From Zeimonas sp044507525 (lineage in GTDB: Bacteria; Pseudomonadota; Gammaproteobacteria; Burkholderiales; Burkholderiaceae_E), in contig JBIQJM010000001.1 of NCBI GenBank assembly GCA_044507525.1, positions 1 through 64,000 of the forward strand: a stretch of DNA of 64,000 bases. Reading direction: 5' to 3'. This document shows, piece by piece, positions 57,998-64,000 of this stretch. The translations under genes were made by a program, and so were the position numbers. Position 1 is the first letter of the stretch; each line of letters begins with the position of its first letter. The notes under the pieces were generated by a model. It saw only the letters and a program-made list of their open reading frames with translations. It did no database searches and was not told the DNA's origin.

Positions 57998-59620
57998 TCA
58001 GGTCTCGACCATCCGGCCCTTCAGCGCGAACAGGCCGCCGGGCCGCTTCTGGATGAAGGCGACGACGAACGCGAGGATCAGGATCTTCGCGATCACCGCG
58101 CCGAGCCACGGCTCGATCAGCTTGTTCAGCACGCCGAGCCCGAAACCGGCGACCACCGTGCCGACGAGCTGCCCTACGCCGCCGAGCACCACGACGATGA
58201 AGGAGTCGATGATCCACGCCTGCCCGAGTTCGGGGCCGACGTTGCCGACCTGCGACAGCGCCACGCCGGCCAGCCCCGCGATGCCCGAACCGAGTCCGAA
58301 GGCCATCATGTCGACGCGGCCGGTGGGGACGCCGACCGCGGAAGCCATCGCGCGGTTCTGCGTGACGCCGCGCACGAACAGGCCCAGCCGCGTGCGCTGC
58401 AGCAGCGCGACGACGGCGGCGAGCACGAGCAGCGAGAACACGATGATCGCGATCCTGTTCCAGGGAAGCACGACGCCGGCCAGCGACAGGCCGCCCGAGA
58501 GCCAGGACGGATTCTCGATCTCGACGTTCTGCGGACCGAACAGCTGGCGCACCGCCTGGATCAGGATCAGGCTGACGCCCCATGTCGCGAGCAGCGTCTC
58601 CAGCGGACGACCGTACAGCCAGCGGATCACCGTACGCTCGATCGCGATGCCGACGAGTGCCGCGGAAAGGAAGGCGACCGGCAGCGCCGCGATCGGATAC
58701 CAGCCGAAGGCCCCGGGGAACGCGACGCGGAACAGGCCCTGCGTCAGGTACGCCGCGTAGGCACCGATCATGATCATCTCGCCGTGCGCCATGTTGATGA
58801 CGCCGAGCAGGCCGAAGGTCACCGCGAGCCCCATCGCGGCGAGCATCAGGATGCTGCCGAGCGACAGGCCGGCGAAGATGCGACCGAACCACTCCGCACG
58901 CTCGAGCCTGCGCTCGACCGACGCGAGCGACGCGCGCGCCGCGTCGCGCACCGCGCCGTCGGGCTCGACGAAGCTGCCGTCGGCCTTCGTGCGAAGCAGC
59001 GACGCCAGCAGCGCCGGCGTCGACGGCAGCGTGCTCTCGCCGAGCCGCTGCGCCGCCTGCAGCCGCTCGGACGGGTCCTGCGAGCGGATCTGCATCGCGG
59101 CCATCGTCATGCGCAGCACGGCGAGCACTTCCGCGTCGCGCTCGCGTCCGGCAGCCTCCTCGAGCGCGGGCAGGAGCTTCTCGTCCGTGCTGTCCTGCAG
59201 CTCTCGCGCGGCGTGCAGGCGCAGGTCGCGCTCGGGCGACTGCAGCCGCAGCCCCGCGACCGCGGTCGCGATGCGTGCGCGCAGCCGGTTGTTGAGCGTC
59301 ACCGTCGCGGCTTCGCTCGACGAAGGAAGCGTCGACGGCTTGCCGGTGAGCGCGTCGAGCGGGCGGCCGTCGCCCGCGTCGATCCATCCGCGGCCGTCGG
59401 CGTCGACGAGCAGCTGTCCGTCGAGCAGCGCGCGCAGCACCGGCACGGCGCGCGCCGACGGCGCCGCGACGATCGCATCGATCGCAGCCGCCTTCTCGCC
59501 GAAGTCATCGGAGGCGAGCTGCTTCAGCGACGCTTCGTCGACGGCGCGCGCGTGGGTCGCCGCCAGCAGGCAGGCGAAGACCAGCAGGCAGGCAGGCAAC
59601 AACGAACGCATCATGCGCAT
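57998..59620 (-). CDS. urtB: Urea ABC transporter permease UrtB
   Basis: The 540-residue protein has a signal peptide, an N-terminal helical HEAT-like periplasmic region of about 220 residues (LRLHAARELQDSTDEKLLPAL), then a LivH-like membrane domain with GLAVTFGLLGVINMAHGEM. The long N-terminal extension is characteristic of proteobacterial UrtB. Three close in-frame ATGs exist; I use the first at 59620. Confidence 0.93.
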   Translation of the reverse strand: MRMMRSLLPACLLVFACLLAATHARAVDEASLKQLASDDFGEKAAAIDAIVAAPSARAVPVLRALLDGQLLVDADGRGWIDAGDGRPLDALTGKPSTLPSSSEAATVTLNNRLRARIATAVAGLRLQSPERDLRLHAARELQDSTDEKLLPALEEAAGRERDAEVLAVLRMTMAAMQIRSQDPSERLQAAQRLGESTLPSTPALLASLLRTKADGSFVEPDGAVRDAARASLASVERRLERAEWFGRIFAGLSLGSILMLAAMGLAVTFGLLGVINMAHGEMIMIGAYAAYLTQGLFRVAFPGAFGWYPIAALPVAFLSAALVGIAIERTVIRWLYGRPLETLLATWGVSLILIQAVRQLFGPQNVEIENPSWLSGGLSLAGVVLPWNRIAIIVFSLLVLAAVVALLQRTRLGLFVRGVTQNRAMASAVGVPTGRVDMMAFGLGSGIAGLAGVALSQVGNVGPELGQAWIIDSFIVVVLGGVGQLVGTVVAGFGLGVLNKLIEPWLGAVIAKILILAFVVAFIQKRPGGLFALKGRMVET

Positions 59621-59654
59621 CGCGGGCACCGCAGGAACGCGACCGGATCGACGC

Positions 59655-60917
59655 TCAGACGTTCTGCCTGCCCTCGTTGCCGGCGATGAACGGCGACCAC
59701 GGCTGCGCACGGATCGGCGCCTTCGTCCGGTAGACCACCGAGAACTGGCCGTTCGCCTGGACCTCGCCGATCATCACCGGCTTGTGCAGGTGATGGTTCG
59801 TCTCGTCCATCTTCAGCGTGAAGCCGCTGGGTGCGCGGAAGCTCTGGCCGTAGACGGCGGGGCGCACCTTGTCGACCTCGATCGACTTCGCCTTCTCCAC
59901 TGCCTGCTTCCACAGGTGGATGCCGACCCAGGTCGCTTCCATCGGGTCGTTGGTGACGGCGGACGCCGCATCGGGCACGTTGTTCTTCGCGGCCCACGCC
60001 CTGTACATCGCGATGAACTTCTCGTTCTCGGGGTTCTTCACCGACATGAAGTAGTTCCACGCCGCGAGGTGCCCGACCAGCGGCTTCGTGTCGACGCCGC
60101 GCAACTCCTCCTCGCCGACCGAGAACGCGACCACCGGCACGTCGGTCGCCTTCAGGCCCTGGTTGCCGAGCTCCTTGTAGAACGGCACGTTGGAATCGCC
60201 GTTGATCGTCGACACGACCGCCGTACGAGCGCCCGCCGAGAACTTCCGGATGTCGGCGACGATCGTCTGGTAGTCGGCGTGACCGAAGGGCGTGTAGCGC
60301 TCGTCGATGTCCTCGCTCTTCACGCCCTTCGACACGAGGAAGGCGCGCAGGATCTTGTTCGTCGTGCGCGGATAGACGTAGTCGGTGCCGAGCAGCACCC
60401 AGCGTTTGGCCGCCCCGCCGTCCTCGCCCATCAGGTACTCGACGGCGGGAATCGCCTGCTGGTTCGGTGCGGCGCCCGTATAGAAGACGTTCTTCGACAA
60501 CTCCTCGCCTTCGTACTGCACGGGATAGAACAGCAGGCCGTTCAACTCCTCGAAGACGGGCAGCACCGACTTGCGCGAAACCGAGGTCCAGCAGCCGAAG
60601 GTGACGGCGACCCGGTCGTGCGAGATCAGCTGGCGCGCCTTCTCGGCGAACAGCGGCCAGTTCGACGCCGGGTCGACGACGACCGCCTCGAGCGGACGAC
60701 CCATCACCCCGCCGGTCGCGTTGATCTGCTCGATCGCCATCAGCACCGTGTTCTTCAGCGCGGTCTCGGAGATCGCCATCGTCCCGGACAACGAGTGCAG
60801 CACGCCCACCTTGATCGGCGAGCGGTCCTGCGCGAAGAGCAGGTTGGAGGCGCTCAGCCCCGGCAGGGCAAGCGCCGCACCGGCAGCGGCTTTCAGGATG
60901 TCACGGCGTTGCGTCAT
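59655..60917 (-). CDS. urtA: Urea ABC transporter substrate-binding protein UrtA
   Basis: The 420-residue periplasmic binding protein has a twin-arginine signal (TQRRDILKAAAGAALALPG) and the urea-binding family core IKVGVLHSLSGTMAISET, then CWTSVSRKSVLPVFEELNG and YPVQYEGEE. GAGG precedes the ATG. A -24/-12 promoter lies upstream, so it is the first gene of a nitrogen-controlled transcript that probably reads through urtBCDE into ureBC. Confidence 0.95.
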   Translation of the reverse strand: MTQRRDILKAAAGAALALPGLSASNLLFAQDRSPIKVGVLHSLSGTMAISETALKNTVLMAIEQINATGGVMGRPLEAVVVDPASNWPLFAEKARQLISHDRVAVTFGCWTSVSRKSVLPVFEELNGLLFYPVQYEGEELSKNVFYTGAAPNQQAIPAVEYLMGEDGGAAKRWVLLGTDYVYPRTTNKILRAFLVSKGVKSEDIDERYTPFGHADYQTIVADIRKFSAGARTAVVSTINGDSNVPFYKELGNQGLKATDVPVVAFSVGEEELRGVDTKPLVGHLAAWNYFMSVKNPENEKFIAMYRAWAAKNNVPDAASAVTNDPMEATWVGIHLWKQAVEKAKSIEVDKVRPAVYGQSFRAPSGFTLKMDETNHHLHKPVMIGEVQANGQFSVVYRTKAPIRAQPWSPFIAGNEGRQNV

Positions 60918-60983
60918 GGTTGCCTCGATGGAGTTGCACGCGTTGGAAGGTTCGACGCGGTCGATCGCGTCACCACCCTCTTT

Positions 60984-61000
60984 CGCAACAACCATGCCAA
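60984..61000 (-). promoter_or_regulatory. Sigma-54 (-24/-12) promoter of urtA
   Basis: Read leftward, the sequence is TTGGCATGGTTGTTGCG, matching the sigma-54 consensus TGGCACG-N4-TTGCW. The invariant GG (60998-60997) and GC (60986-60985) are separated by exactly ten bases. Transcription should start near 60973, about 55 bases before the urtA ATG. Confidence 0.75.
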
Positions 61001-61019
61001 CGAGATTTGCGCCGCAGAC

Positions 61020-61034
61020 GCACCGGCGCAGTGC
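61020..61034. promoter_or_regulatory. NtrC-like dyad upstream of urtA
   Basis: GCAC-N7-GTGC occurs at 61020-61034, the core of the NtrC consensus TGCACC-N5-GGTGCA. It lies about 20 bases upstream of the -24 element, closer than most enhancer sites but consistent with nitrogen control. Only this one site is obvious. Confidence 0.45.
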
Positions 61035-61068
61035 CGAACGAAGCCTCGGAAGCCGCGCGTGCTCCGAA

Positions 61069-61371
61069 TCAGGGAATGGGATCGTGCACGGTTACCAACT
61101 TGGTGCCGTCCGGGAAGGTCGCCTCGACCTGGATCTCCGGGATCATCTCGGGCACTCCCTCCATGACGTCGTCGCGACCGAGCAGCGTCGTTCCGTAGTG
61201 CATGAGGTCGGCGACGCTGCGCCCGTCGCGCGCGCCCTCGAGCACGGCTGCCGTGATGTAGGCGACGGCTTCGGGATGATTGAGCTTCAATCCGCGCGCG
61301 CGCCGCCGCTCGGCGACCAGGCCCGCGGTGAAGATCAGCAGCTTGTCTTTCTCTCTCGGTGACAGGTCCAT
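61069..61371 (-). CDS. ureA: Urease gamma subunit UreA
   Basis: The 100-residue subunit shows the conserved MDLSPREKDKLLIFTAGLVAER, then LKLNHPEAVAYI, VPEMIPEIQVEATFPDGTKL and the ending VHDPIP. It lies 83 bases after ureD. Unusually, the next urease structural gene (ureB) is separated from it by the whole urtABCDE set. Confidence 0.96.
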   Translation of the reverse strand: MDLSPREKDKLLIFTAGLVAERRRARGLKLNHPEAVAYITAAVLEGARDGRSVADLMHYGTTLLGRDDVMEGVPEMIPEIQVEATFPDGTKLVTVHDPIP

Positions 61372-61454
61372 CGTTCGCTCCAGGGTGGTCGGCGGCGGCG
61401 CCGGGTCGTCCTCGGGTCTCTCGAACCCGGTCGCCGAGCCCGGCTCGCCCGGAT

Positions 61455-62462
61455 TCAGGTGGCCCAGATGCGCGGTGCGTGCGCTTCGGTTCCCGTGAAC
61501 GCGCGTCGCGCCGCGGCCCGCAGCGCGCGCGCCGCCTGCATCGCGTCCTCGGGCTCGTCGGCGAGCAGGCGTGCAAGCAGCAGCCGCGGCTCCAGGCGCG
61601 TCGCCGCCGCGTCGAGTGCCGGCGTGCGACTCTCGAAGCCGTGCAGGATCGCGCGCCATTCTTCGAGCAGCGCAGGCGGGTCGACGCCCACCGCGAGCAC
61701 GGTCGCCGCAACGCAACGGCCGCGCCAGCCGAGCGGAGAGTCGAACAGGCGCGCGCCCGCGTCCGCCACCGTTCGCTCCGACCACGCGAGTCGGCCGCCG
61801 ATGCGCAACGACAGCGACTGGCGCAGGCTGCCGCGACGAAAGCGTTCGCCCATCGCGCGTCTGCCGAGCACGAGGCACTCCCACGCGATCAGGCAGGCGT
61901 CGCCGGCGAGATCGAAGACGACTTCCTGCTCGGCGTGCGCGCCGTCGTAGACGATCGCCGGCTGCGGCAGCCATTCGAGCATCGCTTGCGCTCCGACCTG
62001 CAGCACCGTCGTCACGCGTGAACCTGCGCCGGGGCTGCGTGCGCTGTCTCCCTGCTCACTGTCTCCCTGCTCGCTGGCGCTTCGCTCGCCCGCACGCGAG
62101 TGCGCGGCAGCACGCCGGTACCACTTCTGCGCACCGGGTGTCGTGCACAGCACGTGCGCCGATGCTCCGACGCGCACGTCGATGTCGAGCGTATCGCCGT
62201 CCACCAGCCCGCCCGGAGGGTGGACCAGCACGGCCTCGCAGCTGCCGTCGGCGACGGGCAGCGCCCGGATCAAGCGCAGCGGCCCGGCGTGGCGGTTGCA
62301 GACGAGCCGCGTCGCGCGCTCGCGTCGCTCGAAGACGAGCTCCAGGCGGGCGGGCCAGGTGCCTGGTTGCGATGCGGACGATTCGAGTGGCAAGGCGCAG
62401 GCAGGTGCGATGGGCTCGGGGCCGAATCTAGCGCAATACGGCCGCGCCATGCGGCTTCGCAT
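61455..62462 (-). CDS. ureD: Urease accessory protein UreD
   Basis: The 335-residue accessory protein holds apo-urease for nickel insertion. Recognisable parts are LPVADGSCEAVLVHPPGGLVDGD, VLCTTPGAQKWYRR and WLPQPAIVYDGA, all usual in UreD. A tandem 15-base duplication (62044-62058 and 62059-62073) adds a second SEQGD to a hydrophilic loop. The gene starts at 62462; a second ATG lies four codons in. Confidence 0.92.
   Translation of the reverse strand: MRSRMARPYCARFGPEPIAPACALPLESSASQPGTWPARLELVFERRERATRLVCNRHAGPLRLIRALPVADGSCEAVLVHPPGGLVDGDTLDIDVRVGASAHVLCTTPGAQKWYRRAAAHSRAGERSASEQGDSEQGDSARSPGAGSRVTTVLQVGAQAMLEWLPQPAIVYDGAHAEQEVVFDLAGDACLIAWECLVLGRRAMGERFRRGSLRQSLSLRIGGRLAWSERTVADAGARLFDSPLGWRGRCVAATVLAVGVDPPALLEEWRAILHGFESRTPALDAAATRLEPRLLLARLLADEPEDAMQAARALRAAARRAFTGTEAHAPRIWAT
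62044..62073. repeat. 15-base tandem duplication within ureD
   Basis: Two adjacent 15-base units (62044-62058 and 62059-62073) differ at one position. They are in frame and encode a repeated GDSEQ in a loop of UreD. A recent replication-slippage event is the simplest explanation. Confidence 0.8.
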
Positions 62463-62624
62463 TCGAAAAGGCGAAAGCGTTTCGCTCGAGTCGGGCGTCG
62501 AGGTCCGGGCTTGCCCCCTTTCCGCGGACGAGTCGAAGTCGCGTCGTCACGCCGACAGGACGTGATGCACGGCAGGCTCGTCCACCGGCGGCGTGGCGCA
62601 AGCCACGCAGACGCCGCTGTTGGG

Positions 62625-62740
62625 CACGTCGTGTTCGACGCGATGACCGTGACGTCACCTGCGCCGCAAGAACTCCCGTTATCCGGGATATCGCGCGTGC
62701 AGCGAAGCGGGCGTGCGCGAAAACACCCGAAAAGCGGGCG
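62625..62740. repeat. Dispersed intergenic repeat, copy B
   Basis: This 116-base stretch matches 8-122 at about 84% identity in the same orientation. It lies between ureD and thiS with no gene inside. Translating the leftward strand gives recognisable shared residues, but no convincing protein. A hairpin with the same arms as one near copy A precedes it. The repeat may be a degenerate mobile remnant or a conserved structured element. Confidence 0.75.
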
Positions 62741-62878
62741 CTGTCGCCCACGCAACCAACGACCCACGGCGAAGGTGCCGACGATCGGCACTTCCGGAGT
62801 TCCGAGATGTCGGTGGACGCCTCGGCGGGGCGACGGGACCGACGCAGCGACTCGAACGCCTCGCGGGCGAAATGAGCA

Positions 62879-62911
62879 ACACGAGACCCGATCCAGGCAC
62901 ACGAGACCCGA
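62879..62911 (+). repeat. Paired direct repeats upstream of thiS
   Basis: ACACGAGACCCGA occurs at 62879-62891 and again at 62899-62911, with a 20-base period that places the copies on the same DNA face. They end 26 bases before the thiS ATG. They may be a regulator site or chance duplication. Confidence 0.5.
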
Positions 62912-62936
62912 CGCGCGCGCGTGAGACAATCGAGGC

Positions 62937-63140
62937 ATGCAAACGATCGTCGTCAACGGAGACCCGCGCCCCTTGCCCGCCCCGGCAACCGTGTCGGCCC
63001 TGCTCGGCGAGCTCGGCCTCGCCGGCCGCCGCATCGCCATCGAACGCAACGGCGAGATCATCCCGCGCAGCCGGCACGAGCACGAGCTCCTGCAGGCCGG
63101 CGACCGCGTCGAGATCGTCGTCGCCGTCGGCGGCGGCTGA
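62937..63140 (+). CDS. thiS: Sulfur carrier protein ThiS
   Basis: This 67-residue ubiquitin-like protein carries sulfur as a C-terminal thiocarboxylate for thiazole synthesis. It has MQTIVVNGDPRPLPAP at the start, AIERNGEIIPRS in the middle and the essential Gly-Gly end (VAVGGG). GAGG lies just before the ATG. The stop is immediately followed by the OsmC-family frame, and thiG lies one gene further. Confidence 0.94.
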   Translation: MQTIVVNGDPRPLPAPATVSALLGELGLAGRRIAIERNGEIIPRSRHEHELLQAGDRVEIVVAVGGG

Positions 63141-63167
63141 ATGCGCCCGCACCGAGCGGAGGAACGA

Positions 63168-63626
63168 TTGGCCAACGAGCACCTCTTCGAAGGCAGCCTG
63201 CACTGGGACGGCCAGCCGCGGGATCGCGCCTGGGACTATCCCGGCCTGCACCGCGGCACGCGCATCGAATTCGACGGCGGCGCGTCGATCACTGCGTCGG
63301 CCCCTTCGGTGTTCCACGGCGACGACCGGCAGCCGAACCCCGAGACGCTGATGATGGCGTCGCTGATGCAATGCCACTTCCTCACGTTCATGGCGGTGGC
63401 GATCAAGGCGGGCGTGCGCGTCACCGGCTATTCCGACCGCGCGAGCGGCCGTCTCGGCATGAAGGACGGGAAGATGCGCTTCGTCGAGGTCGTCCTGCAT
63501 CCGCAGGTCACGCTCGCCGAGCCGCTCGATGCCGCCGCGCTCGGCGCACTGCACGACAAGGCGCATCGCAACTGCTTCATGTCGAACTCGGTCAACTTCG
63601 AGGTGCGCGTCGAGCCGGCAGGCTGA
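63168..63626 (+). CDS. OsmC/Ohr family protein
   Basis: The 152-residue product has the OsmC fold with two conserved cysteines: LMMASLMQCHFLTFMAVAIKAG and HRNCFMSNSVNFEV. Family members reduce organic hydroperoxides by thiols. I place the start at TTG (63168), seven bases after GGAGG; an ATG at 63141, directly after the thiS stop, would add nine residues. It is inserted between thiS and thiG, suggesting protection of thiazole synthesis from oxidation or a simple co-transcribed passenger. Confidence 0.85.
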   Translation: MANEHLFEGSLHWDGQPRDRAWDYPGLHRGTRIEFDGGASITASAPSVFHGDDRQPNPETLMMASLMQCHFLTFMAVAIKAGVRVTGYSDRASGRLGMKDGKMRFVEVVLHPQVTLAEPLDAAALGALHDKAHRNCFMSNSVNFEVRVEPAG

Positions 63627-63648
63627 ACGTGCCGGCGCGCGGCTCCCG

Positions 63649-64000
63649 ATGTCCGTCGATCCCATCCACAGCACCATGAACACCTCCGACCTGCTGACGA
63701 TCGGCCGCCGCCGTTTCTCCTCGCGCCTGCTGATCGGCACCGGCAAGTATCGCGACTTCGACCAGACTCGCGAGGCCGTCGAGGCGAGCGGCGCGCAGAT
63801 CGTCACCGTCGCGATCCGGCGCACGAACATCGGGCAGAACGCCGGCGAGCCGAACCTGCTCGACTTCCTCTCGCCCGAGCGCTTCACGATCCTGCCCAAC
63901 ACCGCCGGCTGCTACAGCGCCGACGACGCCGTGCGCACGCTGCGACTGGCGCGCGAGCTGCTCGACGACCACACGCTGGTCAAGCTCGAAGTGCTCGGCG
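63649..64000 (+). CDS. thiG: Thiazole synthase ThiG (5' part, cut by window end)
   Basis: The first 117 residues are seen. LLTIGRRRFSSRLLIGTGKYRDF, then ASGAQIVTVAIRRTNIG and LPNTAGCYSADDAVRTLRLARE are typical ThiG, which condenses deoxyxylulose phosphate, dehydroglycine and ThiS thiocarboxylate. The ATG at 63649 is followed by a second in-frame ATG at 63676, which gives the more common family start. The gene continues past the window. Confidence 0.93.
   Translation, partial: MSVDPIHSTMNTSDLLTIGRRRFSSRLLIGTGKYRDFDQTREAVEASGAQIVTVAIRRTNIGQNAGEPNLLDFLSPERFTILPNTAGCYSADDAVRTLRLARELLDDHTLVKLEVLG

Larger units (their letters stand above)
62463..62936. other. 474-base gene-free region between ureD and thiS
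   Basis: This divergent intergenic region is the longest gap in the window. It holds a hairpin with GCGTGGC/GCCACGC arms (62591-62608), copy B of the dispersed repeat, and two 13-base direct repeats near thiS. No conserved ORF was found on either strand, and the conserved TPP-riboswitch motifs (CTGAGA and ACCTGAT-like) are not apparent. It must also contain the ureD promoter, which I cannot place. Confidence 0.6.

Noticed and set aside
62591..62620. Sigma-54 promoter for ureD (GG-N10-GC match)
   Set aside because: Only the spacing matches; the TTGC element is missing, so it is probably chance.
62428..62751. Leftward ORF across dispersed repeat copy B as a transposase remnant
   Set aside because: Shared residues with copy A reflect nucleotide similarity; no catalytic motif or transposase signature is present.
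62745..62936. Possible TPP riboswitch before thiS
   Set aside because: The conserved CTGAGA and ACCTGAT-like elements are not visible; only direct repeats are.

Overview
This window is about 64 kb of very GC-rich, densely packed bacterial chromosome. The gene families point to a betaproteobacterium of the order Burkholderiales: a urt/ure urea system, pobA, a fused pyruvate carboxylase, a Pat-type acetyltransferase beside an HDAC-like deacetylase, AzlCD, a class I fructose-bisphosphatase and thiS/thiG. I see no phage, plasmid or CRISPR region and no intact insertion sequence. Genes usually overlap by 1-8 bases or sit within 100 bases of each other, and almost every long ORF opposite a real gene is a GC-driven shadow. 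The organism assignment is an inference from gene content and cannot be resolved to genus from the sequence alone.

Layout, left to right. (1) 1-5.0 kb: one copy of a dispersed repeat, then a complete leftward branched-chain-amino-acid-type ABC importer (binding protein, LivH, LivM, LivG, LivF). (2) 5.2-8.1 kb: small heat-shock protein and Lon protease, translationally coupled, behind a sigma-32-like promoter. (3) 8.2-12.3 kb: acylphosphatase, a 62-residue ribbon-helix-helix protein, and a leftward sulfur-anion group (LuxR-type regulator, YeeE/TsuA-like thiosulfate carrier, SulP transporter) with an operator-like inverted repeat over the SulP -10 box. (4) 12.4-15.3 kb: PncC, then oxidative-stress proteins (FmdE-like protein, manganese catalase, hemerythrin). 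(5) 15.3-19.2 kb: TetR repressor with its palindromic operator and a MacAB/DevBCA-like efflux system. (6) 19.2-25.9 kb: a divergent redoxin and an operon for a TonB-dependent receptor, binding protein, permease, ATPase and NnrS, with a Fur-box-like site between them. (7) 26-33.5 kb: phosphoribosyltransferase, histidine phosphatase, PobA, an SDR lacking the usual catalytic residues, ribosome hibernation factor, a ferritin-like protein, an orphan sugar-type ABC ATPase, an EamA exporter and AlkA. (8) 33.5-45 kb: pyruvate carboxylase, a kexin-like secreted protease with a separately encoded propeptide-like partner, a DUF4136 lipoprotein, PepN, Fbp and AzlCD. (9) 45-50.6 kb: protein acetyltransferase with an HDAC-family deacetylase, a phospholipase D-type lipoprotein and tRNA-Gly(CCC). 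(10) 50.6-62.5 kb: a leftward urea block in the order ureD-ureA-urtABCDE-ureBCEFG-ureJ. (11) 62.6-64 kb: the second copy of the dispersed repeat, then thiS, an OsmC-family gene and the start of thiG.

Several units form coherent systems. Urea would be imported by UrtABCDE and hydrolysed by UreABC, matured by UreDEFG with nickel supplied by UreJ; a -24/-12 promoter and an NtrC-like dyad before urtA indicate nitrogen control. The TonB-receptor/ABC/NnrS operon looks like iron-responsive uptake of an unidentified ligand linked to a nitric-oxide-associated membrane protein, and it is the best candidate here for an undescribed system. The kexin-like protease and its partner resemble proteases that need a separately encoded chaperone for folding.
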